Positions 8,498 through 17,603 of a stretch of 64,000 nt of DNA are shown here, piece after piece. The translations under genes and the position numbers were made by a program. How positions within the stretch are numbered: position 1 is the stretch's first letter; every line of letters begins with the position of its first letter. The stretch comes from Candidatus Didemnitutus sp. (GTDB taxonomy: Bacteria; Verrucomicrobiota; Verrucomicrobiia; Opitutales; Opitutaceae), in NCBI GenBank assembly GCA_019634575.1, contig JAHCAY010000001.1:992001-1056000 (forward strand), written 5' to 3'. The notes under the pieces were generated by a model. It searched no databases. It was not told the origin of the DNA and saw nothing but the letters and a program-made list of their open reading frames with translations.

Positions 8498-8619
8498 GGG
8501 TGTGTCGGCGGAGTGTCCGGAGGGCGTTGGAAATGACAAGCTTGGAGATGATTCCGGCGCCGACGCGTCCGCTCGCAGCCCCGACGGCAGGCGCGGCGGA
8601 AAAATCGCCCAGACGGCTG

Positions 8620-8649
8620 TTGACAGAGTGAAAACCCGCTGGGTATTCC
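8620..8649 (+). promoter_or_regulatory. Sigma-70-like promoter of efp
   Basis: A perfect TTGACA at 8620-8625 is followed after 18 bp by TATTCC (8644-8649), 39 bp before the efp ATG. The -35 is consensus and the -10 is moderate. The start site is inferred, not shown. Confidence 0.55.
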
Positions 8650-8687
8650 TTTAACCTTTCCAAACTCAACTTCGTTCCGAAATCGTC

Positions 8688-9245
8688 ATGCCCGCAGCCA
8701 ACGACCTCCGCAAAGGCCAAGTCATCAAGTTCAACGGCGAGCCCCACCTCGTCATGGAGACCCAGCATCGCACGCCGGGCAACCTCCGCGCCTTCGTGCA
8801 GGTGAAGATGCGCAATCTGCGCTACGGCAAGTCGCTCGAACAGCGCTTCAACTCGCCCGACCCGGTCGAGGTGCTCCCGACCGACCGCCGCACGCTCGAG
8901 TTCAGCTACGCGGACCGCGAAAATTTCTCCTTCATGGACCCGGAGACGTTCGAGACCTTCGAGCTCACCGCCACCATGATCGGCGACTCCAAGAACTACC
9001 TCGTCGCCGGCGGCAAAGCCGAAGTCCTCTTCATCAACGACAATCCGGTCACGATCGACCTGCCCTCCACCGTCACGCTCAAGATCACCGAGAGCGCCGA
9101 GGGCATCAAGGGCGACACCGCCTCCAACGTCCAAAAGCCCGCCACCTGCGAGACCGGCCTCGTAATCCAGGTTCCGCTCTTCATCAAGGAAGGCGAACTC
9201 GTCCGCGTCAGCACGCTCGACGGCACCTACATGGGCCGCGCCTGA
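8688..9245 (+). CDS. efp: Elongation factor P
   Basis: A 185-residue, three-domain protein of standard EF-P length. The KOW-like N-terminal domain begins NDLRKGQVIKFNGEPHLV, and the C-terminal OB domain ends GELVRVSTLDGTYMGRA. EF-P binds between the P and E sites of stalled ribosomes and promotes peptide-bond formation at polyproline stretches. The loop that reaches into the peptidyl-transferase centre reads RTPGNLRAF. The residue aligned with the modified Lys34 of E. coli is Asn32, so lysylation of the EpmA type is not possible at that site. It has its own promoter and a strong terminator. Confidence 0.93.
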   Translation: MPAANDLRKGQVIKFNGEPHLVMETQHRTPGNLRAFVQVKMRNLRYGKSLEQRFNSPDPVEVLPTDRRTLEFSYADRENFSFMDPETFETFELTATMIGDSKNYLVAGGKAEVLFINDNPVTIDLPSTVTLKITESAEGIKGDTASNVQKPATCETGLVIQVPLFIKEGELVRVSTLDGTYMGRA

Positions 9246-9300
9246 GCGAGGAAGCAGCTGTCAGCGATCTGCTGTCAGGTCTCAGCCTTCTAAAATCGAG

Positions 9301-9329
9301 CCCGCGGCACGCGCCGCGGGTTTTTCTTT
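9301..9329 (+). terminator. Rho-independent terminator after efp
   Basis: CCCGCGGC (9301-9308) pairs perfectly with GCCGCGGG (9313-9320) across a 4-nt loop, followed by TTTTTCTTT. On the other strand a TTTTAG tract follows, so it may also end the convergent carbonic anhydrase transcript. Confidence 0.9.
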
Positions 9330-9394
9330 GGGCGCGAGCGGCGGAATTGCGTAGCCGCGCCATCGCTCACTCCCCCCGTGCGGCGCGCCGCGCC

Positions 9395-10066
9395 TCACCA
9401 CGGCACCGAGGTCGCGTCGCGACGGTCGAGCGCGTCAATCGCCTGCTTGTAGGCCGCCGTGGCCTCGTCGGGATTGCTCGCCGACGTGTGCAGGTCGCGG
9501 ATCAATCCGTCGCGCAGTCCGTAAACCCAGCCGTGCACGGTGAGATCCTGCCCGCGCGCCCAGGCGTCTTGCACCACAGTCGTCGCGCAGACATTGGCCA
9601 CCTGCTCGATCACGTTCAGTTCGCAAAGCCGCGCACTGCGCGCCGAGTCGTCCGGCAGCTGGCAGAGGCAATTCTCGTGCTTCACCTTCACATCCTGCAC
9701 ATGGCGCAGCCAGTTGTCGGCCAATCCGACGCGCTGGCAGCGCAGCACGGCGTTGACGCCACCGCAGCCGTAATGGCCGACGACCATGATGTGTTTCACC
9801 TTCAGCATCTCGACGGCGAACTGGATCACCGAGAGCGCGTTGAGATCCGCGTGCACGACCACGTTGGCGACATTGCGGTGCACGAACACCTCGCCGGGCA
9901 GCAACCCGATGATCTCGTTCGCCGGCACGCGCGAGTCCGAGCAGCCGATCCAGAGATATTCCGGGCTCTGCTGGCGCGAGAGCTTCTGGAAAAACTCCGG
10001 ATCGCGCTGCTTGATGGCCTCGGCCCAGGCTTGGTTTTGTGCAAACAGGTGTGGAAGCTGATGCAT
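9395..10066 (-). CDS. can: Beta-class carbonic anhydrase
   Basis: A 223-residue protein, typical of the E. coli Can type. It interconverts CO2 and bicarbonate in the cytoplasm. Zinc ligands Cys42 (GCSDSR), His98 and Cys101 (GHYGCGG) are present, with the Asp44-Arg46 dyad of the active site. The segments FVHRNVANVV and NWLRHVQDVK are also characteristic. The ATG at 10066 gives the conventional N-terminus; 18 further upstream codons are open but unlike the family. The gene converges on efp and shares the terminator at 9301-9329. Confidence 0.92.
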   Translation of the reverse strand: MHQLPHLFAQNQAWAEAIKQRDPEFFQKLSRQQSPEYLWIGCSDSRVPANEIIGLLPGEVFVHRNVANVVVHADLNALSVIQFAVEMLKVKHIMVVGHYGCGGVNAVLRCQRVGLADNWLRHVQDVKVKHENCLCQLPDDSARSARLCELNVIEQVANVCATTVVQDAWARGQDLTVHGWVYGLRDGLIRDLHTSASNPDEATAAYKQAIDALDRRDATSVPW

Positions 10067-10191
10067 GCGGCGGCGAAGTTGAGCGAAGAGCGCCCGCGTG
10101 TGAAGCCTATCCGCCACCACGCATCGCCACCACGCGGACGCTCCGAATGGGCCGCTCTTGTCGCCCCGCCACCCATCCGTAGTCTCCCGGC

Positions 10192-11322
10192 ATGACCTCC
10201 CCTGCCCGCTGCCTCGCCCTCGCCTGCGCTCTCGCCGCCGTCCCGCTCGCCGTCGCGAGCTACGACTTCGGCCCGTGGTCCGCCGGCCAGTCGCCGCAGG
10301 AAATCGGCCGGCGTGTCGCCGCGAACTTCGTCGCCCGTCCGCACATGCCGATGTGGGAGCCCAAATTCATCCACTACGCCGAAGCGTGCGCCTGGTATGG
10401 CGCATTTCAATTCGCCCAGGTCACCCACGACGACGCGCTGCGCACGCAACTCGTCGCGCGCCTCGAGCCGCTCTTCGGGCCGGAGAAAAATCTCATCCCC
10501 GAACCGTATCACGTCGACGGCACCGTTTTCGCCATCGTGCCGCTCGAAGCTTACATCCAAACGCGCGACCCGCGCGCGCTCGAGGTGGGCAAGCACATGG
10601 CCGATCGCCAGTGGGTAGGCGAACCCTACGGCCCGCGTTTCGCGAAAGACGGCGACAAAGCCTGGAAGGAAAACGTCGCCGCCGGACTCTCGTGGCAGAC
10701 GCGTTTCTGGATCGACGACATGTTCATGATCACGATGGCGCAGTCACAGGCCTACCGCGCCACCGGCGAGCGCCGCTACATCGACCGCGCCGCCCTTGAA
10801 GCCGTGGCCTACCTCAATCGCCTCCAGCAGCCGAACGGCCTTTTCTATCACGCGCCGGAAGCCAAGCATCACTGGGCGCGCGGCAACGGCTGGATGGCCG
10901 TCGGCATGGCCGAACTCCTACGCATCATGCCGAAGGACAGCCCGCACCGCCCGCGCGTCCTCGCCGGTTTTCAGCTGATGATGTCTGCACTCCTTGCCCA
11001 ACAGGACGCGAGTGGCATGTGGCACCAGCTCATCGACGGCCCGGACTCCTACGCAGAAACGTCAGGCACGGCGATGTTCACCTACGCATTCATCACCGGC
11101 GTGCAACTCGGCGTGCTCGACGAAAAAACCTATGGCCCGGCCGCGCGTAAGGGCTGGCTCGCGCTGCTCACTTACCTCGACGCCGACGCCAATCTCCGCG
11201 AAGTCTGCGCCGGCACCGGCATCCGCGCCGATCGCGAGCACTATCTGAAGCGCCCGCGCATCACCGGCGACTTCCACGGCCAAGCGCCGCTGCTCTGGTG
11301 CGCCGCGGCGCTGCTGCGGTGA
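10192..11322 (+). CDS. GH105/GH88-type unsaturated glucuronyl or rhamnogalacturonyl hydrolase
   Basis: A 376-residue exported protein (signal peptide about 1-22) with an (alpha/alpha)6-barrel. The motifs RFWIDDMFM (Asp175/Asp176), HHWARGNGW (residues 226-234) and YAETSGTAMF are the standard landmarks of family GH105. These enzymes remove the 4,5-unsaturated uronic acid that polysaccharide lyases leave on oligosaccharide ends, by hydrating the double bond. Together with the lyase-like gene at 2100 it points to use of plant or algal uronic-acid polymers, although the two are not in one operon. The exact sugar next to the unsaturated residue cannot be read from sequence. Confidence 0.85.
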   Translation: MTSPARCLALACALAAVPLAVASYDFGPWSAGQSPQEIGRRVAANFVARPHMPMWEPKFIHYAEACAWYGAFQFAQVTHDDALRTQLVARLEPLFGPEKNLIPEPYHVDGTVFAIVPLEAYIQTRDPRALEVGKHMADRQWVGEPYGPRFAKDGDKAWKENVAAGLSWQTRFWIDDMFMITMAQSQAYRATGERRYIDRAALEAVAYLNRLQQPNGLFYHAPEAKHHWARGNGWMAVGMAELLRIMPKDSPHRPRVLAGFQLMMSALLAQQDASGMWHQLIDGPDSYAETSGTAMFTYAFITGVQLGVLDEKTYGPAARKGWLALLTYLDADANLREVCAGTGIRADREHYLKRPRITGDFHGQAPLLWCAAALLR

Positions 11323-11332
11323 CGCGTCCCGC

Positions 11333-11761
11333 TCACTCCATGAGCGTGAACGGCATGACTATCTGGCAAAGTGTGCGCACCGCCTGACCGGATTTTATCC
11401 CAGGCGAAAACTTCCACTGCGAAATCGACGCGCGCGCGGCTTCACCGAATTCCACGCTGGAGGCGTCTTCGATCTGGATTTCGATCACACGTCCGTCGGT
11501 TTCGACGATGAACCACAGGCGCGCCTCTCCGCTGTAGCCCGCGCGTCGCAGCTCCGCCGGGTAATGAGGCACGGCCTGGCGTATCGCATGCGGAGGAACG
11601 TCGCACTTTGACACCTCGACATAGTCGCCGGAAAAATGGAGGGCATTGTGCACGGGATGAGGGACGACTCTGGAGCCGGCGGAATTTGCGCACGAACTGA
11701 GCGCGACGGTGAAGGCCGCCAAGACAAGGCCAATCAACTGGCAAGGGAGGATCGATTTCAT
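11333..11761 (-). CDS. TonB C-terminal-domain lipoprotein
   Basis: A 142-residue protein with a lipoprotein signal peptide and lipobox LSSC (Cys24), followed by one TonB_C domain. The pattern PHYPAELRRAGYSGEARLWFIVETDGRV, then a VEFGEAARASISQWKFSPG helix and strand, is that of energy transducer TonB domains. It lacks the N-terminal membrane helix and Pro-rich spacer of a true TonB and is instead lipid-anchored, so it may be a stand-alone partner domain rather than the transducer. The start at ATG 11761 is chosen because the signal peptide begins there (MKSILPC). Confidence 0.7.
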   Translation of the reverse strand: MKSILPCQLIGLVLAAFTVALSSCANSAGSRVVPHPVHNALHFSGDYVEVSKCDVPPHAIRQAVPHYPAELRRAGYSGEARLWFIVETDGRVIEIQIEDASSVEFGEAARASISQWKFSPGIKSGQAVRTLCQIVMPFTLME

Positions 11762-11865
11762 GGTTAGGTTGGCCCGCGTCGAAAAGCCAGCCGCCACTCC
11801 CAGCTGGAGCAAGCCGTTTCGGGCGGCGGCGCAGCGGTCTTTCGCCGCTGACTGGTTTCAGCTTC

Positions 11866-13158
11866 TTATACCACTCGCGCCCAGAGCACCTTGAGGTAAC
11901 GGCTCTCGAGGCAGTTCGAATAAACCGGATGGTCCACGCCCGGGCCGGTGCGATCGAAGAGTTGCAAGCGGCGATTCAGCCGGTGCACGCCCTTGATCAC
12001 GACCTGCTCGAAATCCTCGAGTGAAACCAAGCCCGAGCACGAGCACGTGACGAAAAGGCCGCCAGGCTTCACGAGGCTCGCGGCGATGGTGTTCAGGTCG
12101 GCGTATTTCCTCATGCCCTCGGCTGCGCCGGCCGGCTCGCGCGTCATGACGAACTTCGGCGGGTCGCACAGCACGAGGTCGAACTGCTCGCCGTTCTTCT
12201 GCATCTGACGAGCGTAAGCAAACGCGTCGGCGTGCACCCACTTCAGTTTGTTCGGGGAAACCTGATTGAGGTTCGCGTTGCGGCGGCCTTGCGCGACGGC
12301 CTTTTCGTCGAGGTCGACTGCGGTGATCTCCGTCGCACCGCCGAGCGCGGCGTTGATCGAGAAGCCACCGGTGTAGCTGCACAGATCGAGCACGCGCAGC
12401 CCCTTCGCGAGCTGGCCGAAGCGCCGGCGGTTGTCGCGCTGGTCGCAGAAGAAGCCGGTCTTGTGCCCCTCGGCGAAGTCCACCTCGAAGCGCACGCCGT
12501 GTTCGCGCACACGCACCTTGTCGGGCGCGCTCGCGGTGATTTCTCGCATCATCGACGGCTTGATGCCCTCGAGGCTGCCGAGGTCGTGATCGACGTGGAC
12601 GCGGACGTGCTTCGTGCCGAGCAGCTCGTGCAGCAGCGGCAGCCACTTCGGCAGGCGCTGGAAAATGCCGAGCGAGTAGACGTCGCAGAACAGCGTGTCG
12701 CCGTAGCGATCGATCGTGAGTCCGCTGATGCCGTCGCCGTCGGAACCGACAACGCGGTAGGCGTCGGTGACTTCGTCGAGCTTGAACATGTCGCGGCGCA
12801 ACGCGACCGCGCGGCGCAACGCCGTCTCGAAATACTCCTCGCCCACCGCCTCGGCGGTGTGGGTGACGACGCGCAGCGGCATCTTGGCGCGCGGGTTGAA
12901 AAGCCCCGCGCCGATGCGATTGCCGAACTTGTCGTAGACGGAAACAAAGTCGCCCGGCCGCGCGTCGCGCGAGACGTCACCGAGCATGCGCGGGAAGATC
13001 GCCGGCTGGAACGTGACGAACTTCAGCTGCGCCCACGGCCGCGGCCACAGCGCCTTCTCCTCGGGCGTGGCAGGGCGCGCCTTCTCGCGCATGAGCGCAT
13101 TCGGCTCCGGCGCGGCAGCGGGCTGGTTCTCGAGTTCGTCGTCGAATTCTTCGGCCAT
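11866..13158 (-). CDS. Class I SAM-dependent rRNA (cytosine-C5) methyltransferase, RlmI-like
   Basis: A 430-residue protein. After an acidic lead (about 1-50) comes a PUA-like RNA-binding domain (about 55-135). An EEHAD-like middle domain follows (YRVVGSDGDGISGLTIDRYGD), then a Rossmann methyltransferase domain with motif I VLDLCSYTGGFSINAAL, an acidic AVDLDEKAV strand and catalytic motif IV LCDPPKF. A cysteine pair in VTCSCSG provides the nucleophile expected for C5-cytosine methylation. This is the architecture of RlmI/YccW, which modifies 23S rRNA. The target in this organism is not established. ATG 13158 is preferred to the longer frame. Confidence 0.85.
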   Translation of the reverse strand: MAEEFDDELENQPAAAPEPNALMREKARPATPEEKALWPRPWAQLKFVTFQPAIFPRMLGDVSRDARPGDFVSVYDKFGNRIGAGLFNPRAKMPLRVVTHTAEAVGEEYFETALRRAVALRRDMFKLDEVTDAYRVVGSDGDGISGLTIDRYGDTLFCDVYSLGIFQRLPKWLPLLHELLGTKHVRVHVDHDLGSLEGIKPSMMREITASAPDKVRVREHGVRFEVDFAEGHKTGFFCDQRDNRRRFGQLAKGLRVLDLCSYTGGFSINAALGGATEITAVDLDEKAVAQGRRNANLNQVSPNKLKWVHADAFAYARQMQKNGEQFDLVLCDPPKFVMTREPAGAAEGMRKYADLNTIAASLVKPGGLFVTCSCSGLVSLEDFEQVVIKGVHRLNRRLQLFDRTGPGVDHPVYSNCLESRYLKVLWARVV

Positions 13159-13282
13159 CGCTTCCACGGAAACGCGGAGGGTCACGGCGCGCGACTCATT
13201 TCTCGCGGGCAAAAAAGGCCGGTCCCGTGTGCACAGGACCGGCCAGGGGTGCCGAAAGCAACGGCGGCAAAACTTTCTCGCG

Positions 13283-14623
13283 TCAGGCGACGCGCTCGAC
13301 GACGAGCGGCGGCGGGATCGGGCGCTTCGGGGCGAGGCGGTAGGCTTCCTTGAAGTAGTCCAGCGCCTGCTCGAGCTTCGATTCGTCGTTGTAGTGAATC
13401 ATCATGAGCGGCTCGCCCTGCTTCACCTGCGTGCCGACCTTCTTGATCTCGGACACGCCGACCGCGTGGTCGACCTTGCCGTGCGAGTCCTTGCCAGCGC
13501 CGAGGATGGAGACGCCCTTGGCGATGAAGGCCGCATTGATGGTGTGCACGTAGCCGCGCTTCGGGGCGGGCAGCTTGCGGATGTGGCGGGCCGTCGGGAA
13601 TTTTTCTGGATGATCGATGAAGGACGTGTCGCCGCCCTGGGCGCGGATCATGTCCTTGAACTTCTCGAGCGCGGAGCCGTCGCTGAGGTGGCGCTGCACC
13701 GTCTGCTTGGCGGAGAGCGTGGAGCCCGCGACGCCGGCGAGGCGGACGATTTCCATGCCGAGCTTGAGGACGAGTTCCTTCATGTCCTCAGGGCCTTCGC
13801 CCTTGAGGAGCTGGATGGCTTCCTTGATTTCGAGCGCGGTGCCGACGGAGTCGCCGAGCGGCTGGTTCATGTCGGTGACGAGCGCGACGCAGCGGCGCTT
13901 CATCGAGCGACCGACGCGGGTCATGGAGCGTGCGAGCTGCTTGGCCTGCTCGAGGTCCTTGATGAAGGAGCCGTTGCCCCACTTCACGTCGATGACGAGG
14001 CCTTCGGCGCCCTCGGCGAGCTTCTTGGAGAGCACGCTGCCGGTGATGAGCGGGAGGCTCGGGATCGTGCCGGTGTCGAGGCGGAGATCGTAGAATTTCT
14101 GGTCGGCCGGGGCGAGCTCCTTGCTCTGCTCGACGATCGCGCCGCCGACGCGGGCGAGCTGGTCGGTGAACTGCTGGATGCTCAGGTGGCTCTTGAAGCC
14201 GGGGACGGCCGCGAGCTTGTCGAGCGCGCTGATGACGAACTGCTGTTCGACGCCCACCATCATCGGGACGACGACGCCGCTGGCCATCGCGAGCGGGGCG
14301 AGCACGAGGGCGGTCTTGTCGCCGACGCCGCCGGTCGAGTATTTGTCGATCTTCGGCTTGGTGATGTGCGAGAGATCGATCACTTCGCCAGAGAGCATCA
14401 TTTCCTCCGTGAGAATCGCCGTCTCCTGCGCGGACATGTTGGCGAAATAAATCGCCATCAGGAGCGCAGCGAGCTGGTGCTGAGGCATCTCACCGTCGAG
14501 GGTCGAGTCGATCAGATAGCGAATCTCCTCTTGGGTGAATTCGCCATTATCGCGTTTCTTCTCGATCAACGAGGTGAACGACGGCTTGATGAATCGGCGC
14601 GTCGGAATGGGACGTTTTCTCAT
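13283..14623 (-). CDS. Thymidine/pyrimidine-nucleoside phosphorylase family protein with altered active site
   Basis: A 446-residue protein with the full domain plan of DeoA/Pdp: alpha domain, alpha/beta domain and C-terminal PYNP_C domain (SHGKVDHAVGVSEI). Such enzymes phosphorolyse pyrimidine nucleosides to base plus (deoxy)ribose-1-phosphate. Arg181 (YDLRLDTGT), Ser196 and Lys200 (ITGSVLSKKL), which hold the base in E. coli DeoA, are kept. However, the invariant KHSTGGVGD reads KYSTGGVGD (His to Tyr95), and the family signature S-G-R-G-L-G-H-T-G-G-T-x-D-K-L-E is replaced by VGVEQQFVISALDKLA (123-138). Phosphate handling is therefore expected to differ, and the substrate is uncertain. Confidence 0.8.
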   Translation of the reverse strand: MRKRPIPTRRFIKPSFTSLIEKKRDNGEFTQEEIRYLIDSTLDGEMPQHQLAALLMAIYFANMSAQETAILTEEMMLSGEVIDLSHITKPKIDKYSTGGVGDKTALVLAPLAMASGVVVPMMVGVEQQFVISALDKLAAVPGFKSHLSIQQFTDQLARVGGAIVEQSKELAPADQKFYDLRLDTGTIPSLPLITGSVLSKKLAEGAEGLVIDVKWGNGSFIKDLEQAKQLARSMTRVGRSMKRRCVALVTDMNQPLGDSVGTALEIKEAIQLLKGEGPEDMKELVLKLGMEIVRLAGVAGSTLSAKQTVQRHLSDGSALEKFKDMIRAQGGDTSFIDHPEKFPTARHIRKLPAPKRGYVHTINAAFIAKGVSILGAGKDSHGKVDHAVGVSEIKKVGTQVKQGEPLMMIHYNDESKLEQALDYFKEAYRLAPKRPIPPPLVVERVA

Positions 14624-14827
14624 GGAATGTGTCACGGTGGATAAAAGAATCCCGGCCGGGCCGGGCGGCGCAAAGCCCGCAAAGACAAAGAGTTTCGCGT
14701 GTTTAAGCAAGTCTAAAGTAGCGATAGCACGCGATTTCCGGCGGCGACCCGCTTGGTAAATCCGCGGACGGGGCAGGCCGCAAAAATCCTTCTTGCTCAG
14801 GGCCAAGCGCAATTTCTCAATGCCCGG

Positions 14828-16582
14828 ATGGACCTCCCCTTTCACGTCGCCAGCCACGTTGATGCGGCCCTCCGGGCTGCCGCCGCCCGCTTGGGGCTGG
14901 CCGAGCGCGGCTTCCAGCCGGAGGTTCGGGTGGCCGATCCGGCCCACGGCGATTTCCAAGCCAACGGCGCCCTCGCCTTCGCCAAGCGCGAGAAGCAAAA
15001 CCCGCGCGCGCTCGCCCAGCAAGTCGTGGACGCGCTCGACGCCGACACCCGCGCAGCCTTCGACATCACGCTCGCCGGTCCGGGCTTCATCAACTTCCGC
15101 CTCAAGCCCGCCACGCTTCTCGCCTGGCTCGCACGCTATGACTCTGAGGAACACCTGCACTCCGGTGCCGCCACCGAGCACGCGCGGCAAACCTGGGTCG
15201 TCGACTACTCGTCGCCGAACACCGCGAAGCAAATGCACGTCGGCCACCTCCGCTCGGCCGTCATCGGGGAAGCGATCTGCCGCTTGCTCGCGTTCACCGG
15301 CGCGCGCGTGATTCGCGACAACCATCTCGGCGACTGGGGCACGCAGTTCGGCAAACTCATCTACGGTTACAAGCGCTGGGCCGATCCTGCCGCGCTCGCG
15401 ACCGACGCGATCGAGGAACTCGAGCGCCTCTACAAACTCGGCAACAACGCCACGCCGGATGGCTCGCCCGAACTCGACGAGGCGCGCCGCGAACTCGTGA
15501 AACTCCAGAGCGGCGATCCCGAGAACGTCGCGCTCTGGAAAAAATTCTCCGAGGTCAGCCTCGCCGCGTTCCAGCAGATCTACGACCGCCTCGGCATCAC
15601 CTTCGACCACAACCTCGGCGAATCGTTCTACAACGACAAGGTCGAGCGCATCTATCGCGAGCTCACCGAAACCGGCCTCGCGCAGGAAAGCGAAGGCGCG
15701 CTCGTCGTCTTCCATCCCGAGCATCCGCGCTTCAAGACGCAACCGTTCCTCATCCGCAAAGCCGACGGCGCGTCGAACTACGCCTCTACCGATCTCGCGA
15801 CCGCCGCGTATCGCGCCGAGCATTTCCAAGCCGACGGCATCGTCGTCGTCACCGACTTCCGCCAGGCCGACCACTTTGAACAACTCTACCTCACGGTGAG
15901 AAAATGGTTCGCGGCGAAAAATTACCGCGTGCCCGAGCTGCACCATGTCACCTTCGGCGCTGTCACCGGCGAAGACGGCAAGGCCCTGAAGACGCGCAGC
16001 GGCGACGTGATCAAACTCAAGGCGCTGCTCGATGAAGCCGAAGAACGCGCCTTCGCTCTCGTCACGGAAAAAAGCCCCGAGCTACCTGAAGCCGAGCGCC
16101 GCGACATCGCCCGCGCTGTCGGCGTCGGCGCCGTGCAATACGCCGACCTCGCCCAAAACCGTTCGAGCAACTACGTCTTCTCCTGGGACAAGATGCTCGC
16201 CCTCGACGGCAACACCGCGCCGTATCTCCTCTACGCCGTCGCGCGCGTGCGCTCCATTTTCCGCAAAGCCGAGCTCGATCCGACGCAGCCGCCGACTGCC
16301 GGCGCGTCCGCGCCCGAGACGCCGCAGGAACTCGCCCTCGCCCGCAAGCTCGTGCAATTCGCCGACGCCGTGCAGCTCGCCACGAATCAACTGCGCCCGC
16401 ACTTCCTCTGCCTGTATCTCTTCGAGCTCGCCGGCGCCTACAGCGCGTTCTACGCCGCCGACAAGGTTATCGTCGACGATCCGGCCGTGCGCGCGCGGCG
16501 GCTGCTGCTCTGCCACCGCACGCTCATCGTGCTCGAAACCGGCCTGCACCTGCTCGGCCTCCGCACGCTCGAGCGCATGTGA
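14828..16582 (+). CDS. argS: Arginyl-tRNA synthetase
   Basis: A 584-residue class I synthetase. It has the ArgRS-specific N-terminal additional domain (about 1-95, with AGPGFINFRL at its end) and the HIGH motif in SSPNTAKQMHVGHLRS. The ArgRS KMSKS-equivalent loop is ALKTRSGDVIKL, and a C-terminal helical anticodon-binding domain ends with the family-typical LHLLGLRTLERM. It charges tRNA-Arg. The frame is open 25 codons upstream from a TTG, but ATG 14828 gives the usual N-terminus. Transcribed divergently from the phosphorylase gene. Confidence 0.95.
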   Translation: MDLPFHVASHVDAALRAAAARLGLAERGFQPEVRVADPAHGDFQANGALAFAKREKQNPRALAQQVVDALDADTRAAFDITLAGPGFINFRLKPATLLAWLARYDSEEHLHSGAATEHARQTWVVDYSSPNTAKQMHVGHLRSAVIGEAICRLLAFTGARVIRDNHLGDWGTQFGKLIYGYKRWADPAALATDAIEELERLYKLGNNATPDGSPELDEARRELVKLQSGDPENVALWKKFSEVSLAAFQQIYDRLGITFDHNLGESFYNDKVERIYRELTETGLAQESEGALVVFHPEHPRFKTQPFLIRKADGASNYASTDLATAAYRAEHFQADGIVVVTDFRQADHFEQLYLTVRKWFAAKNYRVPELHHVTFGAVTGEDGKALKTRSGDVIKLKALLDEAEERAFALVTEKSPELPEAERRDIARAVGVGAVQYADLAQNRSSNYVFSWDKMLALDGNTAPYLLYAVARVRSIFRKAELDPTQPPTAGASAPETPQELALARKLVQFADAVQLATNQLRPHFLCLYLFELAGAYSAFYAADKVIVDDPAVRARRLLLCHRTLIVLETGLHLLGLRTLERM

Positions 16583-16610
16583 GCATCGTTCACGAAGCCG
16601 GCCGCAAAAG

Positions 16611-16672
16611 GTAGCGGGAGCTTCCAGCTCACGTGTGGCAGACCGGGAGCAAGATGCTCCCGCCACGGACGA
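16611..16672. repeat. Palindromic intergenic element (GGGAGC family)
   Basis: GGGAGC and GCTCCC form a tight hairpin at 16645-16661, and a related GCGGGAGCTTCCAGCTC unit lies at 16614-16630. Located just after argS. No U-tract follows, so it is classed as a repeat rather than a terminator. Confidence 0.45.
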
Positions 16673-16807
16673 CGGGGTCAACGCGCGTGCGGAGCTCGCC
16701 CCAACTTTTTAAATCCGCGTAAGCTTTCCTCTCGGTCGCACTCCGGGCCGTTTGCGGACCAATTCACTCTTGCCGGTGTCCGGAGCCAGCCCAACATTCC
16801 CGCCACT

Positions 16808-17575
16808 ATGTCGAGCGGCGCTTCCCCCTCCTCCAGCCCCGATTACTACGTCCGCGGCATCAACGACGCCGAGGCGCGCGGCCCGTTCACCGTCGAGCAA
16901 CTCGCCTCGCTCGCCGAGGCCGGCCAGGTCACCGTCGACACCTATTACTACGATCCGGCCAGCGAGCAGTGGCTCACCTTCGGCAGCAACGAGTCGCTGA
17001 AAGCCTCCATCTGGCCCGAGAAAAAGAAGCTCGGTTTCAAGGAGAAGGAATTCAAGACCGTCAACCAAGCCGGCGACAACGCCCCCGCCATCACCGTCCA
17101 GCAATTCCTCGACGCCGCCGAAGGCAAAACCGACGACACGAAGGGCAAGAAGGACAAGTCTCTCGACATGATGAAGGCCGCCATGTGGGGCACCAAGGGT
17201 GCCGCGGTCATCATGTTCGTCAGCGCCGTGGCGCTCATGTTGCCCGGCCTCGAGGCGCTCACCGCGCTGGATTTCGGCAAGCTGCTCGACAAGCCGCTCG
17301 TCTTCCTCGGCGCGCTCGATCTCTTCCTCGGTCTTCTGCTTCTGCTCGGCGTCATCAGCCTCTACCCCTTCGTGCGCTTCCGCGCCGTGTTCGGTTTCGG
17401 TTTCCTCGGCTTCATCCTCTGGACCCAAGGCGAACCGGTCGCGATCGCCGCGCTGGCCGCCGGCTCAGCGGGACTTTATTTCAGCACGATCTTCCTCAGT
17501 TACATTCCGCTCGGCGTCGCGCTGCTCGCCGGCATCGGCGGCATGGGCGCGCTGGCGGCGATGAATCTGCTCTGA
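16808..17575 (+). CDS. GYF_2-domain membrane protein
   Basis: A 255-residue protein. Residues about 12-65 form a GYF_2 (DUF4339) domain: YYVRG, GPFTVEQLASLAEAGQV, then a D-x-x-x-Y-Y-D-P segment and a Trp, the pattern W/Y-Y-x(n)-G-P-x-x-x-x-Q-L. A polar Lys-rich linker follows. From about residue 135 there are four hydrophobic segments (around 137-155, 165-185, 195-212, 215-250). The GYF_2 module is thought to mediate protein contacts at the membrane; the specific function is unknown. It sits 28 bp upstream of the YihY-family gene and is likely co-transcribed. Confidence 0.65.
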   Translation: MSSGASPSSSPDYYVRGINDAEARGPFTVEQLASLAEAGQVTVDTYYYDPASEQWLTFGSNESLKASIWPEKKKLGFKEKEFKTVNQAGDNAPAITVQQFLDAAEGKTDDTKGKKDKSLDMMKAAMWGTKGAAVIMFVSAVALMLPGLEALTALDFGKLLDKPLVFLGALDLFLGLLLLLGVISLYPFVRFRAVFGFGFLGFILWTQGEPVAIAALAAGSAGLYFSTIFLSYIPLGVALLAGIGGMGALAAMNLL

Positions 17576-17603
17576 ACACCGCGGCCGCCCGCGCCGCGCC
17601 CGC

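Noticed and set aside
6455..8536. A 693-codon open frame on the plus strand
   Set aside because: Antisense to lpxA and lpxC-fabZ, whose active-site motifs leave no doubt about the coding strand.
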